Program-made: the position numbers and the translations under genes
Shown: one piece after another, positions 27,337-36,560 of the stretch
How positions within the stretch are numbered: the first letter of the stretch is position 1
Layout of the letters: each line of letters opens with the position of its first letter
Notes under the pieces: model-generated
Databases searched by the model: none
Told to the model about the DNA's origin: nothing
What the model saw: only the letters and a program-made list of their open reading frames with translations
Assembly (NCBI GenBank): GCA_958295945.1
Contig: OY282386.1
Location: 5,078,204-5,142,203, forward strand
Reading direction: 5' to 3'
Length of the DNA: 64,000 nt
Origin: Candidatus Poribacteria bacterium
Lineage (GTDB): Bacteria; Poribacteria; WGA-4E; WGA-3G

Positions 27337-28626
27337 TTATTCTTGGAATATTTGTCGCCGCATTAGGATTACAACAATTATTGAGAGGAAAATGTAAAGT
27401 ATCGTAAATCCGAGAAAAGGAACTACAAGATTTGGCATTGGAGTTACAGCATCTGCTGTCCGCATGTAATTGTAAATGACCCACGGTTGCCGGCCAACTT
27501 CTGTCACTGTCCAACCCGCTTCTATAGCAATGAACCCGAGCGGTGCACAACATGTGACAAACCTGAGATACCATCTATCAATAGGTATCCCTTTACGTTT
27601 CCATGCTAACCATCCACCAAGTAGACCAGCGGCAATCATTACCATTCCACACGCAACCATAATCTGAAAAGCATAGTGGACAATTGCAACGGGAGGACGA
27701 TCTTCGGGTGGATATTCTTTGAGTCCTTTTATTTCAGCATTGAAATCAAAATGGGCAAGGAAACTGAGTGCTTTTGGGATTTCTATGGCATAACGGGTTA
27801 CTTCGTCCTCTTCGTCAGGAATGCCGCCGATACGCAAGGGAGCCCCATTTTCTGTTTCCCACTGTGCCTCCATTGCAGCAAGTTTAACAGGTTGATGTTT
27901 TGCCACCTTTTTCGCACTGATGTCTCCAGAAATTGGTTGTAGGATTGAAAATACAGCTCCAACACTCAACGCAATCGCGAATGCTTTGCGATGAAAAGAA
28001 CTCTCCGGATCACGCCTAAGAAAATAGGCATGTATACCAGCAACAGCGAATCCAACTGCAAGGAACGCAGCGATGGTCATGTGAAGACATTGACTGAATG
28101 AGGATGGGTTCAACATCGCTGCGATTGGGTCAATGTTAGTAAAGGTGCCATCAATATATGTAAATCCAGTGGGAGTGTTCATCCAAGCATTTGCAGTAAC
28201 AACGAATATACCGGACATTGTGCCACCCAGTAGCACCATCACACCTGCTAACCAGTGAACTTTCTTTGGAACACGATCCCATCCATATAGATAGATGCCG
28301 AGAAAGATTGCTTCAATAAAGAATGCCAAACCTTCCAAAGAAAACGGCATTCCAATGATACGACCTGCATGTGCCATAAAGGTTGGCCACAACAACCCAA
28401 GTTCAAAGGATAAGACAGTACCAGAGACTGCCCCAACAGCAAACATAATTGCTGTCCCTTTCGACCACCGTTTAGCAAGTGTTAGATAGGTGTCATCGTT
28501 GGTTCTTAGCCACAAACCCTCGGCAATCACCATAAGTAACGGCATTGCTATACCAACGGAGGCAAAGATGATATGAAAGGCGAGAGACATCGCCATCTGC
28601 GCGCGTGCTGCTAACAGGTCTTCCAT
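27337..28626 (-). CDS. cydA: Cytochrome bd ubiquinol oxidase subunit I
   Basis: 429 residues from the ATG at 28626 (a TTG start at 28647 is possible). The heme-ligand region 'AFHIIFASVGIAMPL', 'SFSQCLHMTIAAFLAV' and the conserved 'EVGRQPWVIYNYMRT' are present. The Q-loop between the middle helices is short, as in the short-loop CIO-type bd oxidases. It is the first gene of the cydAB operon. Low-oxygen or cyanide-tolerant respiration is the family role; no regulator site was recognised upstream. Confidence 0.95.
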   Translation of the reverse strand: MEDLLAARAQMAMSLAFHIIFASVGIAMPLLMVIAEGLWLRTNDDTYLTLAKRWSKGTAIMFAVGAVSGTVLSFELGLLWPTFMAHAGRIIGMPFSLEGLAFFIEAIFLGIYLYGWDRVPKKVHWLAGVMVLLGGTMSGIFVVTANAWMNTPTGFTYIDGTFTNIDPIAAMLNPSSFSQCLHMTIAAFLAVGFAVAGIHAYFLRRDPESSFHRKAFAIALSVGAVFSILQPISGDISAKKVAKHQPVKLAAMEAQWETENGAPLRIGGIPDEEDEVTRYAIEIPKALSFLAHFDFNAEIKGLKEYPPEDRPPVAIVHYAFQIMVACGMVMIAAGLLGGWLAWKRKGIPIDRWYLRFVTCCAPLGFIAIEAGWTVTEVGRQPWVIYNYMRTADAVTPMPNLVVPFLGFTILYIFLSIIVVILMRRQIFQE

Positions 28627-28903
28627 AGGATTATTTCCAATCTGCAACTGTTTGTTTTAGATGGATGAAATAAGATTCAGGAGATATTACGGCATTTGAA
28701 TTTCAATCCGATGGGATGAGATAGTAAATGTCATCGTGCATGGACGAACATTGGAAGTGATCAAGACTATGATTCGTGGCACTCGTCATTGGATATTGTC
28801 ATTTGGATATGATTCATGCTGTATTGAATTGACAGAACAATACGGAGACTATATGGTTACATAGCAATATCTCTGGTTTTAGTCCTCTACTTAAACTAAG
28901 CAC

Positions 28904-29296
28904 TTATAAAGCTATCCTAACGATCAGAACAAGGATACCAAATGATACACAACCTGTTGATGCATGGTACATTTGAAGTCCTTGTGTTTCTCTATGAAAC
29001 TCGTTCGTGTAATGTGCCACGTATTCTGGAGTTTTACCGATAAATGCGTCTGCGGGAAGTGGATGTTTGTAAACTAAAGCGGCACCGACACCAACGACAT
29101 TTCCAATGAAACCTGTCAGACGCCATAGTGTGCCGTTTATAACTTTTTCTGCATCTCTTTTTGCATCTGCGATTGCTTGTGATTGTGTTGATTGTTGCTC
29201 ATTAGCGATTTCTGCAGCATGAACGGTTGTTGAAACGATGAGTAGTAATGAACATATTACTAAGTATCTACACCAGATTTTTCTATATTTTTCCAT
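28904..29296 (-). CDS. Small exported/membrane protein, unknown
   Basis: 130 residues from the ATG at 29296 ('MEKYRKIWCRYLVICSLLL') with a signal peptide ending near 'VHAAE'. A central part of ~70 residues, including 'LTGFIGNVVGVGAALVYKHPL', and a C-terminal hydrophobic stretch follow. It is not recognised. It lies upstream of cydA on the same strand, 277 bp away, with nothing else in the gap. A respiratory accessory role is only a neighbourhood guess. Confidence 0.65.
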   Translation of the reverse strand: MEKYRKIWCRYLVICSLLLIVSTTVHAAEIANEQQSTQSQAIADAKRDAEKVINGTLWRLTGFIGNVVGVGAALVYKHPLPADAFIGKTPEYVAHYTNEFHRETQGLQMYHASTGCVSFGILVLIVRIAL

Positions 29297-29375
29297 GAAA
29301 CTAAATGTAAGATTCCCCCAGTTGTAACAACACATGGTTAAAAAGTTGGATGTTCTATACCCCGTTCAATAAGAT

Positions 29376-29477
29376 TATAGTAGATTTTGAAATCACTTGA
29401 ACACTCTGCATCGGGGAGGTTAGGAAACCTCGCCTACCGTGGAACGAAAGTGTCAAGTTATATTCATAATTCACTAA
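29376..29477. mobile_element. MITE-like element, TATAGT family (right end eroded)
   Basis: The left end TATAGTAGATTTTG and the central 'ggttaggaaacctcgcctacc' are as in other copies; the right end lacks the last ATA. Confidence 0.65.
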
Positions 29478-29621
29478 ACAATTAAAACTATTGCAACTAC
29501 CATGAATTATCAATAGTATTGTCTAAAATGGTGCGTGTCAGATAATGTTGCTCAATAACCACTGTATGTTGTAAGCGCACTTACAAAGCGCGCCTACCGT
29601 TTGTCTTAGTCATTGCAATAA

Positions 29622-30443
29622 TTATGCTACCCACGGATCAAGACCGAGAAGTTTTTTCCCTAAAGGTGTCAGTTCAGCAGTTTTCCCTTCATTGTGTTCC
29701 TTCTCTTTTTGTTTTTTACCAAGTCCTGTGAGTCGTTCCTTCCATCCTGTTACCCGACTTTCGCTTGTATCTTTGCCATCATTTGGTGCGGGTGACATGG
29801 TGATATATTGTGCTAAACGGGGACGTTCAGCGGAATTTGGACTACTGCCATGGGGTAAGGCACTGTGCCATATAACGAGATCGCCTGCATTTCCTGCGAT
29901 TGGAACGATTTGATCTTGATAGCCACGCACAATATGTTGTGGATTTTGATCATCAGGGAGCCTGTCTAACCACGCTTCCAATTTTCGATGGAAACCGGGA
30001 ATGCAGGTAAATGCTCCCTGATTACTTGGTGTATCTGCCAGATAGAGAACGCCTTGCACCTTTAACGTTACCGGCATATTATCTAAAGACATATCCCAAT
30101 GTAGATACGGACCGGGGAATTTCCAATCATCACGTTCTGGTGGATTCATACTTGCGCGGTCAAAACTGACCCATAGTTTTTCGTTATTCCAGATTTCTGT
30201 GAATGCTTGGTGCACCCGTGGATATTGTCTGTTATCCCACAATGCTTGGTGTTGATATATTTCGACCATGATACCCCGACGATCTGTTGGATACCAACTA
30301 TCGGGGTTGTCTCCATCCATTTCAAGGAAGTCCCATACAGCCTGTTCTGCTGCACGGCAATTTTCAAGTGGAACTGCTTCAGTGACAACGACATAGCCGT
30401 GTTCATCCCAAAATTCTAGATCTTCTTTAGTAAAGACTGGCAT
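29622..30443 (-). CDS. Phytanoyl-CoA dioxygenase (PhyH) family protein
   Basis: 273 residues. The iron ligands are seen in 'YLHWDMSLDNM' (H-x-D) and 'IWHSALPHGSSPN' (H), with an Arg shortly after ('ERPRLAQY'). The N-terminal 'FTKEDLEFWDEHGYVVV' is typical. A 2-oxoglutarate-dependent hydroxylase of unknown substrate. It ends a long minus-strand run but has a separate 113 bp upstream gap from the nucleotidyltransferase. It differs from the PhyH at 13059 in sequence and length of the C-terminal tail. Confidence 0.88.
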   Translation of the reverse strand: MPVFTKEDLEFWDEHGYVVVTEAVPLENCRAAEQAVWDFLEMDGDNPDSWYPTDRRGIMVEIYQHQALWDNRQYPRVHQAFTEIWNNEKLWVSFDRASMNPPERDDWKFPGPYLHWDMSLDNMPVTLKVQGVLYLADTPSNQGAFTCIPGFHRKLEAWLDRLPDDQNPQHIVRGYQDQIVPIAGNAGDLVIWHSALPHGSSPNSAERPRLAQYITMSPAPNDGKDTSESRVTGWKERLTGLGKKQKEKEHNEGKTAELTPLGKKLLGLDPWVA

Positions 30444-30556
30444 GAGTTACTCCGATCATATAAAATTTGACCGTTATAGGTCAATCCGTTGTTGATACAA
30501 GATAAGACGCTCAGTTATCTTACATAAGTTTTCAATGTATAACGATAGGAAACGGT

Positions 30557-31240
30557 TTATGTTACAAAATGCTTTCTGGCATATTCAAGTCGTTCTGGTA
30601 CACCGATGTCTATCCATTCGGCTTCGACTTTATGGACATAAAGTTGAGATAGGAAAGGGAAGACATCACGTTCAATAGAAAAGACATCCTGCTTTGGAAA
30701 AGCATTGATTATAGCGCGGTTGAAAAGAAAAATAGCAGCGTTTGCACATCCCGGTCGCGCGACTTGTTGTTTTTCTCTAAACTCATTGATGCGTCCCTGT
30801 GTATTAGAAACAATTTCTCCGTAAGATGTTAGATCTTGCACTGAAATCCCGAGTAATAATCCATCCATTTCAGGACGTAGGTGAGTCAGCATATCGGACA
30901 ATGAGATGTTTTTCAACAATATGTCACCGTGTAGAACAAAGACTGGAAAATCATCAATGAATCGGAATGCGTTTTTAATCGCGCCACCTGTTCCCAATCG
31001 CTTATCTTCCTTGGCATACCGTATTGTCAGACCAGCACATTCCTCGCCTACTTGTGTATATAACACATCATGCAAATGTCCTGATGCAAGTATCACTTCA
31101 TTGACCCCTGCGGAGGAGAGCAGTTCAAGCTGCCATTCTAAAACAGTTCTCTCACCGATTTTCAATAGTACTTTTGGAAGTGTTTGTGTTGTTTTACCGA
31201 GTCTTGTAGATAGTCCCCCGCAGAGGATAATGGCTTGCAT
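30557..31240 (-). CDS. Sugar-1-phosphate nucleotidyltransferase (HddC/RmlA-like)
   Basis: 227 residues with the nucleotidyltransferase signature 'AIILCGGLSTRLGKTTQTLPKVLL' and 'YAKEDKRLGTGGAIKNAF'. 'VLHGDILLK' should carry the metal-binding Asp. It activates a sugar phosphate with an NTP, probably for surface glycan synthesis. It resembles HddC (D-glycero-alpha-D-manno-heptose-1-phosphate guanylyltransferase) in length and in the first motif, but the sugar is not certain. It lies 32 bp after yraN. Confidence 0.83.
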   Translation of the reverse strand: MQAIILCGGLSTRLGKTTQTLPKVLLKIGERTVLEWQLELLSSAGVNEVILASGHLHDVLYTQVGEECAGLTIRYAKEDKRLGTGGAIKNAFRFIDDFPVFVLHGDILLKNISLSDMLTHLRPEMDGLLLGISVQDLTSYGEIVSNTQGRINEFREKQQVARPGCANAAIFLFNRAIINAFPKQDVFSIERDVFPFLSQLYVHKVEAEWIDIGVPERLEYARKHFVT

Positions 31241-31272
31241 GAGTTAATTTCCTTAGTACGCTGTTGACATTC

Positions 31273-31668
31273 TCAACTGAAATCAGTTTCGGGTAGAAAA
31301 TCAAATGCACTCTGAATTTGCTCAAGCTGCAGCACCTCAAACTGAGATGACAACTGGATTGCTATAACATCAAAACGGCACGGGACATCCATTAGATTCT
31401 GCGTCTGTAAATATGCCAATGCGATTTTTGAAATTTGACGTTGTTTCTTTAGAGTTACTGCGTGTTGCGGTAAACCAAACTTTAAACTGCGTCGCGTTTT
31501 AACCTCAACGAATACAATCCTATCTTCCTGCTGCACGATTAAATCTATCTCTCCGCGTTGAAAACGGTAATTCTGTGCAAGTATCTGATAACCGTGTGCT
31601 TTTAGATAGTCTGCAGCAGCGGATTCACCGATTTTAGCAATGTCTAAATGTGGATGACGTTTTGACAT
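31273..31668 (-). CDS. yraN: YraN-family (UPF0102) endonuclease-like protein
   Basis: 131 residues with the family core 'GESAAADYLKAHGYQILAQN', 'GEIDLIVQ' and 'IVFVEVKTR', matching the PD-(D/E)xK nuclease fold of UPF0102. Its usual position near rnhB and rplS is conserved here. DNA-processing role is presumed for the family and not proven. Confidence 0.9.
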   Translation of the reverse strand: MSKRHPHLDIAKIGESAAADYLKAHGYQILAQNYRFQRGEIDLIVQQEDRIVFVEVKTRRSLKFGLPQHAVTLKKQRQISKIALAYLQTQNLMDVPCRFDVIAIQLSSQFEVLQLEQIQSAFDFLPETDFS

Positions 31669-31714
31669 GCTATGTTTCCCTCTTATGTTGAGGATAGTCT
31701 ATGATTAGATGAAA

Positions 31715-32305
31715 CTAATCTGGCAGCAACTTGAAAGTATTCCGATGAATTGCAGTAGCACCGAACTTTGCAATTGCTTGACGATGCAGTGCAGTTGGAT
31801 ACCCTTTGTGCTGCCTAAATCCATAATTTGGATATTTTGCATCATATTCAATCATCAATCTATCCCGTGTCGTTTTAGCAACAACAGATGCAGCAGCAAT
31901 TGATATACTAAGGAAATCCCCTTTTGGGATTGCTTCACTTGGAACATCAATGTCAGGCAGTTTGGAGCCATCAACTAGTAGATAATCAGGTTTCGGAGTT
32001 AGTTGTTGAATGGCATGTTTCATTGCAAGTAATGACGCTTGTAAGATGTTTATCCGTTCAATAGTGCGGTTATCTGCGGAACCAGTACCGATTGAAATCG
32101 CTACACTATGGATTTTATCAACTAGCACCTCACGCTGATTGGGTGTCAATAGTTTTGAGTCTGTTAATCCCTCAATTTGACAATCAGTAGGTAAGATGAC
32201 AGCCGCAGCCACGACGGGACCTGCCAATGCACCTCTCCCTGCTTCGTCCACCCCCGCAATTTGTATGAAACCATTGAGTCTACAAGCTCGCTCATAAGCA
32301 TCCAT
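31715..32305 (-). CDS. rnhB: Ribonuclease HII
   Basis: 196 residues from the ATG at 32305; a GTG at 32332 would overlap rplS and is less likely but possible. The RNase HII motif 'IAGVDEAGRGALAGPVVAAAVIL' holds the first catalytic Asp-Glu. 'SVVAKTTRDRLM' and 'YPNYGFRQHKGYPT' follow as in the family. It removes ribonucleotides from DNA. It lies in the rpsP-trmD-rplS run, a common arrangement. Confidence 0.93.
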   Translation of the reverse strand: MDAYERACRLNGFIQIAGVDEAGRGALAGPVVAAAVILPTDCQIEGLTDSKLLTPNQREVLVDKIHSVAISIGTGSADNRTIERINILQASLLAMKHAIQQLTPKPDYLLVDGSKLPDIDVPSEAIPKGDFLSISIAAASVVAKTTRDRLMIEYDAKYPNYGFRQHKGYPTALHRQAIAKFGATAIHRNTFKLLPD

Positions 32306-32309
32306 CTTG

Positions 32310-32654
32310 CTATCTTCTGCGTTCCTTGACACGAGCGGCTCTTCCAGTTCGGTTTCTCAGATAGTATAACTTTGCACGCCTAACTGCCCCGTATCTGACC
32401 ACTTTAATGCTTTCAATATTGGGTGAGTGTAATGGAAATGTTCGTTCACTACCAGTGCCAAATGCAACACGTCGCACAGTAAATGTAGCGCGTGTCCCAC
32501 TATGTGCACGACGAATCACGGTGCCCTCATAAGCCTGAAGACGTTCCTTCTGACCTTCCCGGATACGAGTATTTACTCTTACAATGTCTCCAGGACCAAA
32601 CTCTGGTAGGTCGGTTTTCTTATATTGATTTTCTACAGATTCTATTAAATTCAT
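32310..32654 (-). CDS. rplS: 50S ribosomal protein L19
   Basis: 114 residues from the ATG at 32654 with GGAGGT a few bases upstream; a longer reading frame to 32702 lacks a good site. 'FGPGDIVRVNTRIREGQKERLQAYEGTVI' and 'SPNIESIKVVRYGAVRRAKLYYLR' are diagnostic. Ends RAARVKERRR. It binds at the 30S-50S interface. Confidence 0.95.
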   Translation of the reverse strand: MNLIESVENQYKKTDLPEFGPGDIVRVNTRIREGQKERLQAYEGTVIRRAHSGTRATFTVRRVAFGTGSERTFPLHSPNIESIKVVRYGAVRRAKLYYLRNRTGRAARVKERRR

Positions 32655-32717
32655 TGTTTTACCTCCTTCATAAGATTCTTCTACCTGTAAAATAAGCGTC
32701 ATGAATGCACTACTGGC

Positions 32718-33446
32718 TTACGAACCATTTTTTGGCGTATTGAGGATATTTAGTTCCTCATCAGACAATTCAAGGTTTTGGAGTAAATCAGGTCTGCATT
32801 GTGCGGTGCGTTTTAGTGCCTCCACCTGCCGCCATTTTTTTATATTTTCATGATGTCCACTCAATAGCACTTGAGGTACTTCCATCCCTTCATACACCGC
32901 AGGACGGGTGTAGTGAGGATGGTCAAGTAAATCTTGACTGAAAGAGTCCTCATGTGCAGATTCAAAGTCTCCTAATGCTCCAGGTAACACACGTCCGATT
33001 GCATCAATTAGCACAAGTGCTGCAATCTCACCGCCACTTAAAACATAATCACCGATAGAAATTTCAGTCGTGACGATTTGTTGGCGTACTCGCTCATCAA
33101 TGCCTTTGTAGCGACCACAGATAAGAATAATGTGTGTTTCCAAAGACATTGCTTCAACCAGTGATTGTGTTAGGGGTGATCCCTGCGGGGTTAAGAATAC
33201 GACGTTGGCATCAGATGTTGTATTTAACGTTTTAACGGCAGCAAAAAGGGGTTCTGGTTTGAGGATCATTCCCGCTCCACCACCGTAAGGATAGTCATCA
33301 ACTGATTTGTGTCTATCAGTAGCCCAATCTCGCAAGTTATAGACATTGATGGTGAGTCCACCAATGTCCTGAATTCGTTTAAGAATTCCTGTTTGCAGTG
33401 CGGGAATGATTATCTCTGGGAAGAGGGCGAGTACATCCAATTTCAT
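32718..33446 (-). CDS. trmD: tRNA (guanine-37-N1)-methyltransferase
   Basis: 242 residues with the TrmD trefoil-knot motifs 'PYGGGAGMILKPEPL', 'LICGRYKGIDERV' and 'EISIGDYVLSGGEIAAL'. It methylates G37 of tRNAs reading CNN codons. It lies between khpA and rplS as usual, but rimM, which normally sits between khpA and trmD, is absent. Confidence 0.96.
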   Translation of the reverse strand: MKLDVLALFPEIIIPALQTGILKRIQDIGGLTINVYNLRDWATDRHKSVDDYPYGGGAGMILKPEPLFAAVKTLNTTSDANVVFLTPQGSPLTQSLVEAMSLETHIILICGRYKGIDERVRQQIVTTEISIGDYVLSGGEIAALVLIDAIGRVLPGALGDFESAHEDSFSQDLLDHPHYTRPAVYEGMEVPQVLLSGHHENIKKWRQVEALKRTAQCRPDLLQNLELSDEELNILNTPKNGS

Positions 33447-33467
33447 TTTGATGTATGCCTATTATCG

Positions 33468-33722
33468 CTATTCTTCTTCGGTTCTCGGCTCCTCAATAAG
33501 TTCAAGAATCACCTTTTTTTGGGCTTTCAATCCAGCAGTGTACAACAGTGTCCTAATAGCTTTGAGCGTCCTTCCGTATCTACCGATAATTTTACCTAAA
33601 TCCGCTTCTGCGACAATCAGTTCAATAATAACCACCTTTTCGCCAGTCACCTCACGGACTATCACATCATCTGGATAGTCAACAAGGGATTTTACGATGT
33701 ATTCTATAAGTTCTTTGAACAT
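33468..33722 (-). CDS. khpA: KH-domain RNA-binding protein
   Basis: 84 residues from the ATG at 33722 (a GTG at 33734 is also open). The KH motif 'DLGKIIGRYGRTLKAIRTLLY' (GxxG) is clear. KhpA binds RNA and often partners KhpB. The MITE at 33739-33842 ends only 16 bp before the start and separates it from rpsP, so expression signals of this gene now come from MITE DNA. Confidence 0.9.
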   Translation of the reverse strand: MFKELIEYIVKSLVDYPDDVIVREVTGEKVVIIELIVAEADLGKIIGRYGRTLKAIRTLLYTAGLKAQKKVILELIEEPRTEEE

Positions 33723-33738
33723 AACTAACTTCACTGGT

Positions 33739-33842
33739 TATAGTAGATTTTGAAATTACTTGAACACTCTGCATCGGCGAGGTTAGGAAACCTCGCCTAC
33801 CATGTGACGAAAAGTGTCAACTTATATTTATAATTCACTATA
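33739..33842. mobile_element. MITE-like element, TATAGT family (104 bp), inside the rpsP operon
   Basis: Complete TATAGT ends and the shared central palindrome. It lies between rpsP (ends 33887) and khpA (starts 33722) within an otherwise contiguous ribosomal-protein operon. Confidence 0.78.
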
Positions 33843-33886
33843 TATTGAACTATTGATATGCAGACAATGAAATTAAACTGGAATGA

Positions 33887-34324
33887 TTATTCTTCTTCAG
33901 AAGAGCTTGACTGTGCTTCAGACGATTCAGTATCTTCTTCAACCGATTCAGGAGATTCATCAGTGTGAATTGCTTCCTGTTCATCATCGGAAGGAACTGT
34001 TTCGGTATCTTCAGTGGGTTCGTCTGTAGTACTTTCTTCTACATCGGGAAGTGGTTTTCCAAGTTTTTCGAAAGTAAATTTCTTCCAGATGCCTTGTTGT
34101 GAAAGCAGTCTCTTGGCTGTATCTGTGGGTTGTGCCCCACGTCTTAACCATTTTAGTGCCTTCTCTTCATCAATAACGACATCCGCGGGTTCCGTAATAG
34201 GATTATAGTGACCGATTCGTTCTAAAAAGACACCATCCCGCTGGGCTCGTGCATCAGCTGCAACAAGCCGATAGAAGGGACGTTTCTTTCTGCCGAGTCG
34301 TTGTAATCTAATTCTAACTGCCAA
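33887..34324 (-). CDS. rpsP: 30S ribosomal protein S16 with a long acidic tail
   Basis: 145 residues against ~80-90 usual. The first ~90 residues are typical S16 ('[21 protein letters not shown]', 'GHYNPI', '[17 protein letters not shown]'). The last ~50 are a Glu/Ser/Thr-rich disordered extension ending in SSSSEEE. The start is TTG at 34324, confirmed by GGAGGT 6 bases upstream (ctaggaggtaatttTTG). First gene of the segment after ffh, from which it is 242 bp away. Confidence 0.94.
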   Translation of the reverse strand: MAVRIRLQRLGRKKRPFYRLVAADARAQRDGVFLERIGHYNPITEPADVVIDEEKALKWLRRGAQPTDTAKRLLSQQGIWKKFTFEKLGKPLPDVEESTTDEPTEDTETVPSDDEQEAIHTDESPESVEEDTESSEAQSSSSEEE

Positions 34325-34566
34325 AAATTACCTCCTAGGTCAATTGTTTGGGATTACACAAAAATAGAGTGTATTGTAATTTCGCTAATTAAGGTTTTTT
34401 ATTCGTTTTATGACTTACGCTTTGTTCACGTTTTATTTAACAAATCTGTCGTAAATGATGTAATTTTCATTGGAATTCAGGATTTCCCCAGCGCGCTTTC
34501 ATACTGTCAAATCATTGCTGAACACCCATTTAGCATTCAACGCCTACGTTGTAAGCAAGTCCAGCG

Positions 34567-35955
34567 TTATTTACGTCTTCTACGTTTTCGTGGTTTTCTT
34601 GATTTACGTTGTGTTTGAGGGAAAGCACCCAATTTTCCACCCATCTTCGGCATAGACATAACTCCCTGCTGGTTGAACATGTTGTTCATCATACGCAGTT
34701 GAGAAACCAATTGATTAATCTGATTAACCGAAGTGCCACTCCCCTTGGATATACGCATCTTTCGACTACGATCCAATTGAACGGTGTTGCTCCGTTCAGC
34801 AGGTGTCATAGACTGAATGATCGCCTTCGCATGTTTAATTTGGTTTTCATCTGGTTGCAGGTCTTTGATGGGTAATTGGTTTTTAAATGGGACAAGATCA
34901 AGTATTTGGTCAAGGGGTCCCATATTCTTGATTTGTTCAAGCTGGGTGAGTAAATCACTGAAATCTATACCTTTTTGTTCTGTTAATTTTCGTTCTAATT
35001 CTTTTGCCTGATCTTCACTGAATACTGATTCGGCTTTTTCCATCAAGGTTTGGAAATCACCTTGACCGATAATACGCGATGCCATCCTTTCAGGGTGGAA
35101 TTCCTCAAGAGTATTTGCGTCAATCTTCTCCCCGACACCAATGAATTTAATGGGTTTGTCTGTGACAGATCGGATAGACAGTGCGGCCCCACCGCGTGCG
35201 TCTCCATCCATCTTCGTCAAGATTACACCACTTATATCCAGATCGTTATTGAAGTTCTCAGCGACGTTTACAGCATCTTGACCTGTCATCGCATCAACAA
35301 CGAGAAGAATTTCTGATGGATTGACAGCATCCTTGATACCCTTTAATTCGTCCATCAAGGTTTCATCAATGTGCAAACGACCTGCTGTGTCAATAATCAC
35401 ACAATCATAACCGCGTTTCAGTGCATCTTGCACTGAATCCTTAGCGATTTTGACAGGTGAGACATCTGTGCCCAACGCAAACACAGGACAATCAATCTGT
35501 TCACCAAGTACCTGAAGTTGCTTGATTGCTGCGGGACGGTATACATCACCAGCTGCGAGCATCGGATTGCGTCCATCCTTACGGAATTTTAGTGCCAATT
35601 TCGCTGCGGCTGTTGTTTTACCAGCACCCTGCAATCCCGCTAACATCACAACCGTTGGTCCACTTGGAGACATCTGAATCTTCGCAGATTCTGTTCCCAT
35701 CAAAGTGGTTAATTCTTCTTGGATTATCTTCGCAATCTGGAGTTCAGGTGTGAGACTCCCCATCACCTCTTGCCCAAGTGCACGTTCTTTGATGCTTTCA
35801 ATAAAATCGCGTGTGACCTTGAAGTTCACATCTGCTTCTAAGAAGGCGCGACGCACTTCTCGCAGGGAATCAGAGATGTTTTTCTCTGTCATTTTCCCCT
35901 GACCTTTTATCTTTTTGAAGGTGCTTTGCAGCCGATCACTTAAACTCTCAAACAT
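34567..35955 (-). CDS. ffh: Signal recognition particle protein (SRP54)
   Basis: 462 residues. N domain at residues 1-90, then the GTPase with G1 'GLQGAGKTTAAAKLAL', 'DTAGRLHIDETLMDEL' and 'TKMDGDARGGAAL'; the Met-rich M domain ends '..KSRKPRKRRRRK'. It targets nascent membrane proteins with 4.5S RNA (not found in the window) to FtsY. Its place ahead of rpsP is the classic arrangement. Confidence 0.97.
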   Translation of the reverse strand: MFESLSDRLQSTFKKIKGQGKMTEKNISDSLREVRRAFLEADVNFKVTRDFIESIKERALGQEVMGSLTPELQIAKIIQEELTTLMGTESAKIQMSPSGPTVVMLAGLQGAGKTTAAAKLALKFRKDGRNPMLAAGDVYRPAAIKQLQVLGEQIDCPVFALGTDVSPVKIAKDSVQDALKRGYDCVIIDTAGRLHIDETLMDELKGIKDAVNPSEILLVVDAMTGQDAVNVAENFNNDLDISGVILTKMDGDARGGAALSIRSVTDKPIKFIGVGEKIDANTLEEFHPERMASRIIGQGDFQTLMEKAESVFSEDQAKELERKLTEQKGIDFSDLLTQLEQIKNMGPLDQILDLVPFKNQLPIKDLQPDENQIKHAKAIIQSMTPAERSNTVQLDRSRKMRISKGSGTSVNQINQLVSQLRMMNNMFNQQGVMSMPKMGGKLGAFPQTQRKSRKPRKRRRRK

Positions 35956-36188
35956 GCGTTTAAATCCTTAAACATAGGGAGATTAATTAAAGAATTATAG
36001 CAGGTTTAATGGGTTCTGTCAAGTTTTTTTGTAGTTGCTGGGGTGTTGGGAAGTATGGTTGAATTGCGGATTTACGCGGATTACACAGATTTCGGGGATT
36101 GTAACATTTTAGTCTGAAATGTAGATTTTCACGGATTACGCAGATTAGAGTACTAGATAGAGGTTCAGAAGCATTCAATTATTAAAAG

Positions 36189-36560
36189 TTTTGTGTTTTT
36201 TTTCACTATTTTTTGTATTTTAACTGTAGTTTGGACAGTTTTTTATAGACTTGAATAATAGTCTGGACAAGGAGAATCACAGTCATCATTCCTATTTCTT
36301 CAATGGGACACCTGTCGCCCCGCTGGGGCTATAGATTGTATGTTCACGATGTGCTGCTATACACCTGTCGCCCCTCTGGGGCTATAAATGATTTGTTCAC
36401 GATGTGCTGGACACCTTTCGCCCCGCTGGGGCTTATGTCTGTGTTGATATTAGGTGCTGGACACCTGTCGCCTCTACGAGGCTTTCATAAATCACATATC
36501 AGCACCAGCGGTGCGAAAGGTGTGTATGATCAAAAATAGACTTCAAAAATCCTTCACAGG
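36189..36560. repeat. ~370 bp direct repeat, copy 1, with internal hairpin units
   Basis: This stretch recurs in the same orientation at 37103-37470 with few differences. It begins with an AT-rich run and 'ggacagttttttatagacttg', then contains three to four spaced units of 'cacctgtcgccccgctgggg' with spacers of ~35-45 bases, and ends '..agcaccagcggtgcgaaagg' and 'ccttcacagg'. No ORF can be supported. Short degenerate repeats of 'gattacgcagatt' type lie upstream at 36060-36150. Confidence 0.75.

Noticed and set aside
36300-36480. Spaced repeats resembling a short CRISPR array
   Set aside because: The units are themselves palindromic and differ in sequence, spacers are similar to each other and no cas gene is in the window. 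It is better described as part of the long direct repeat.
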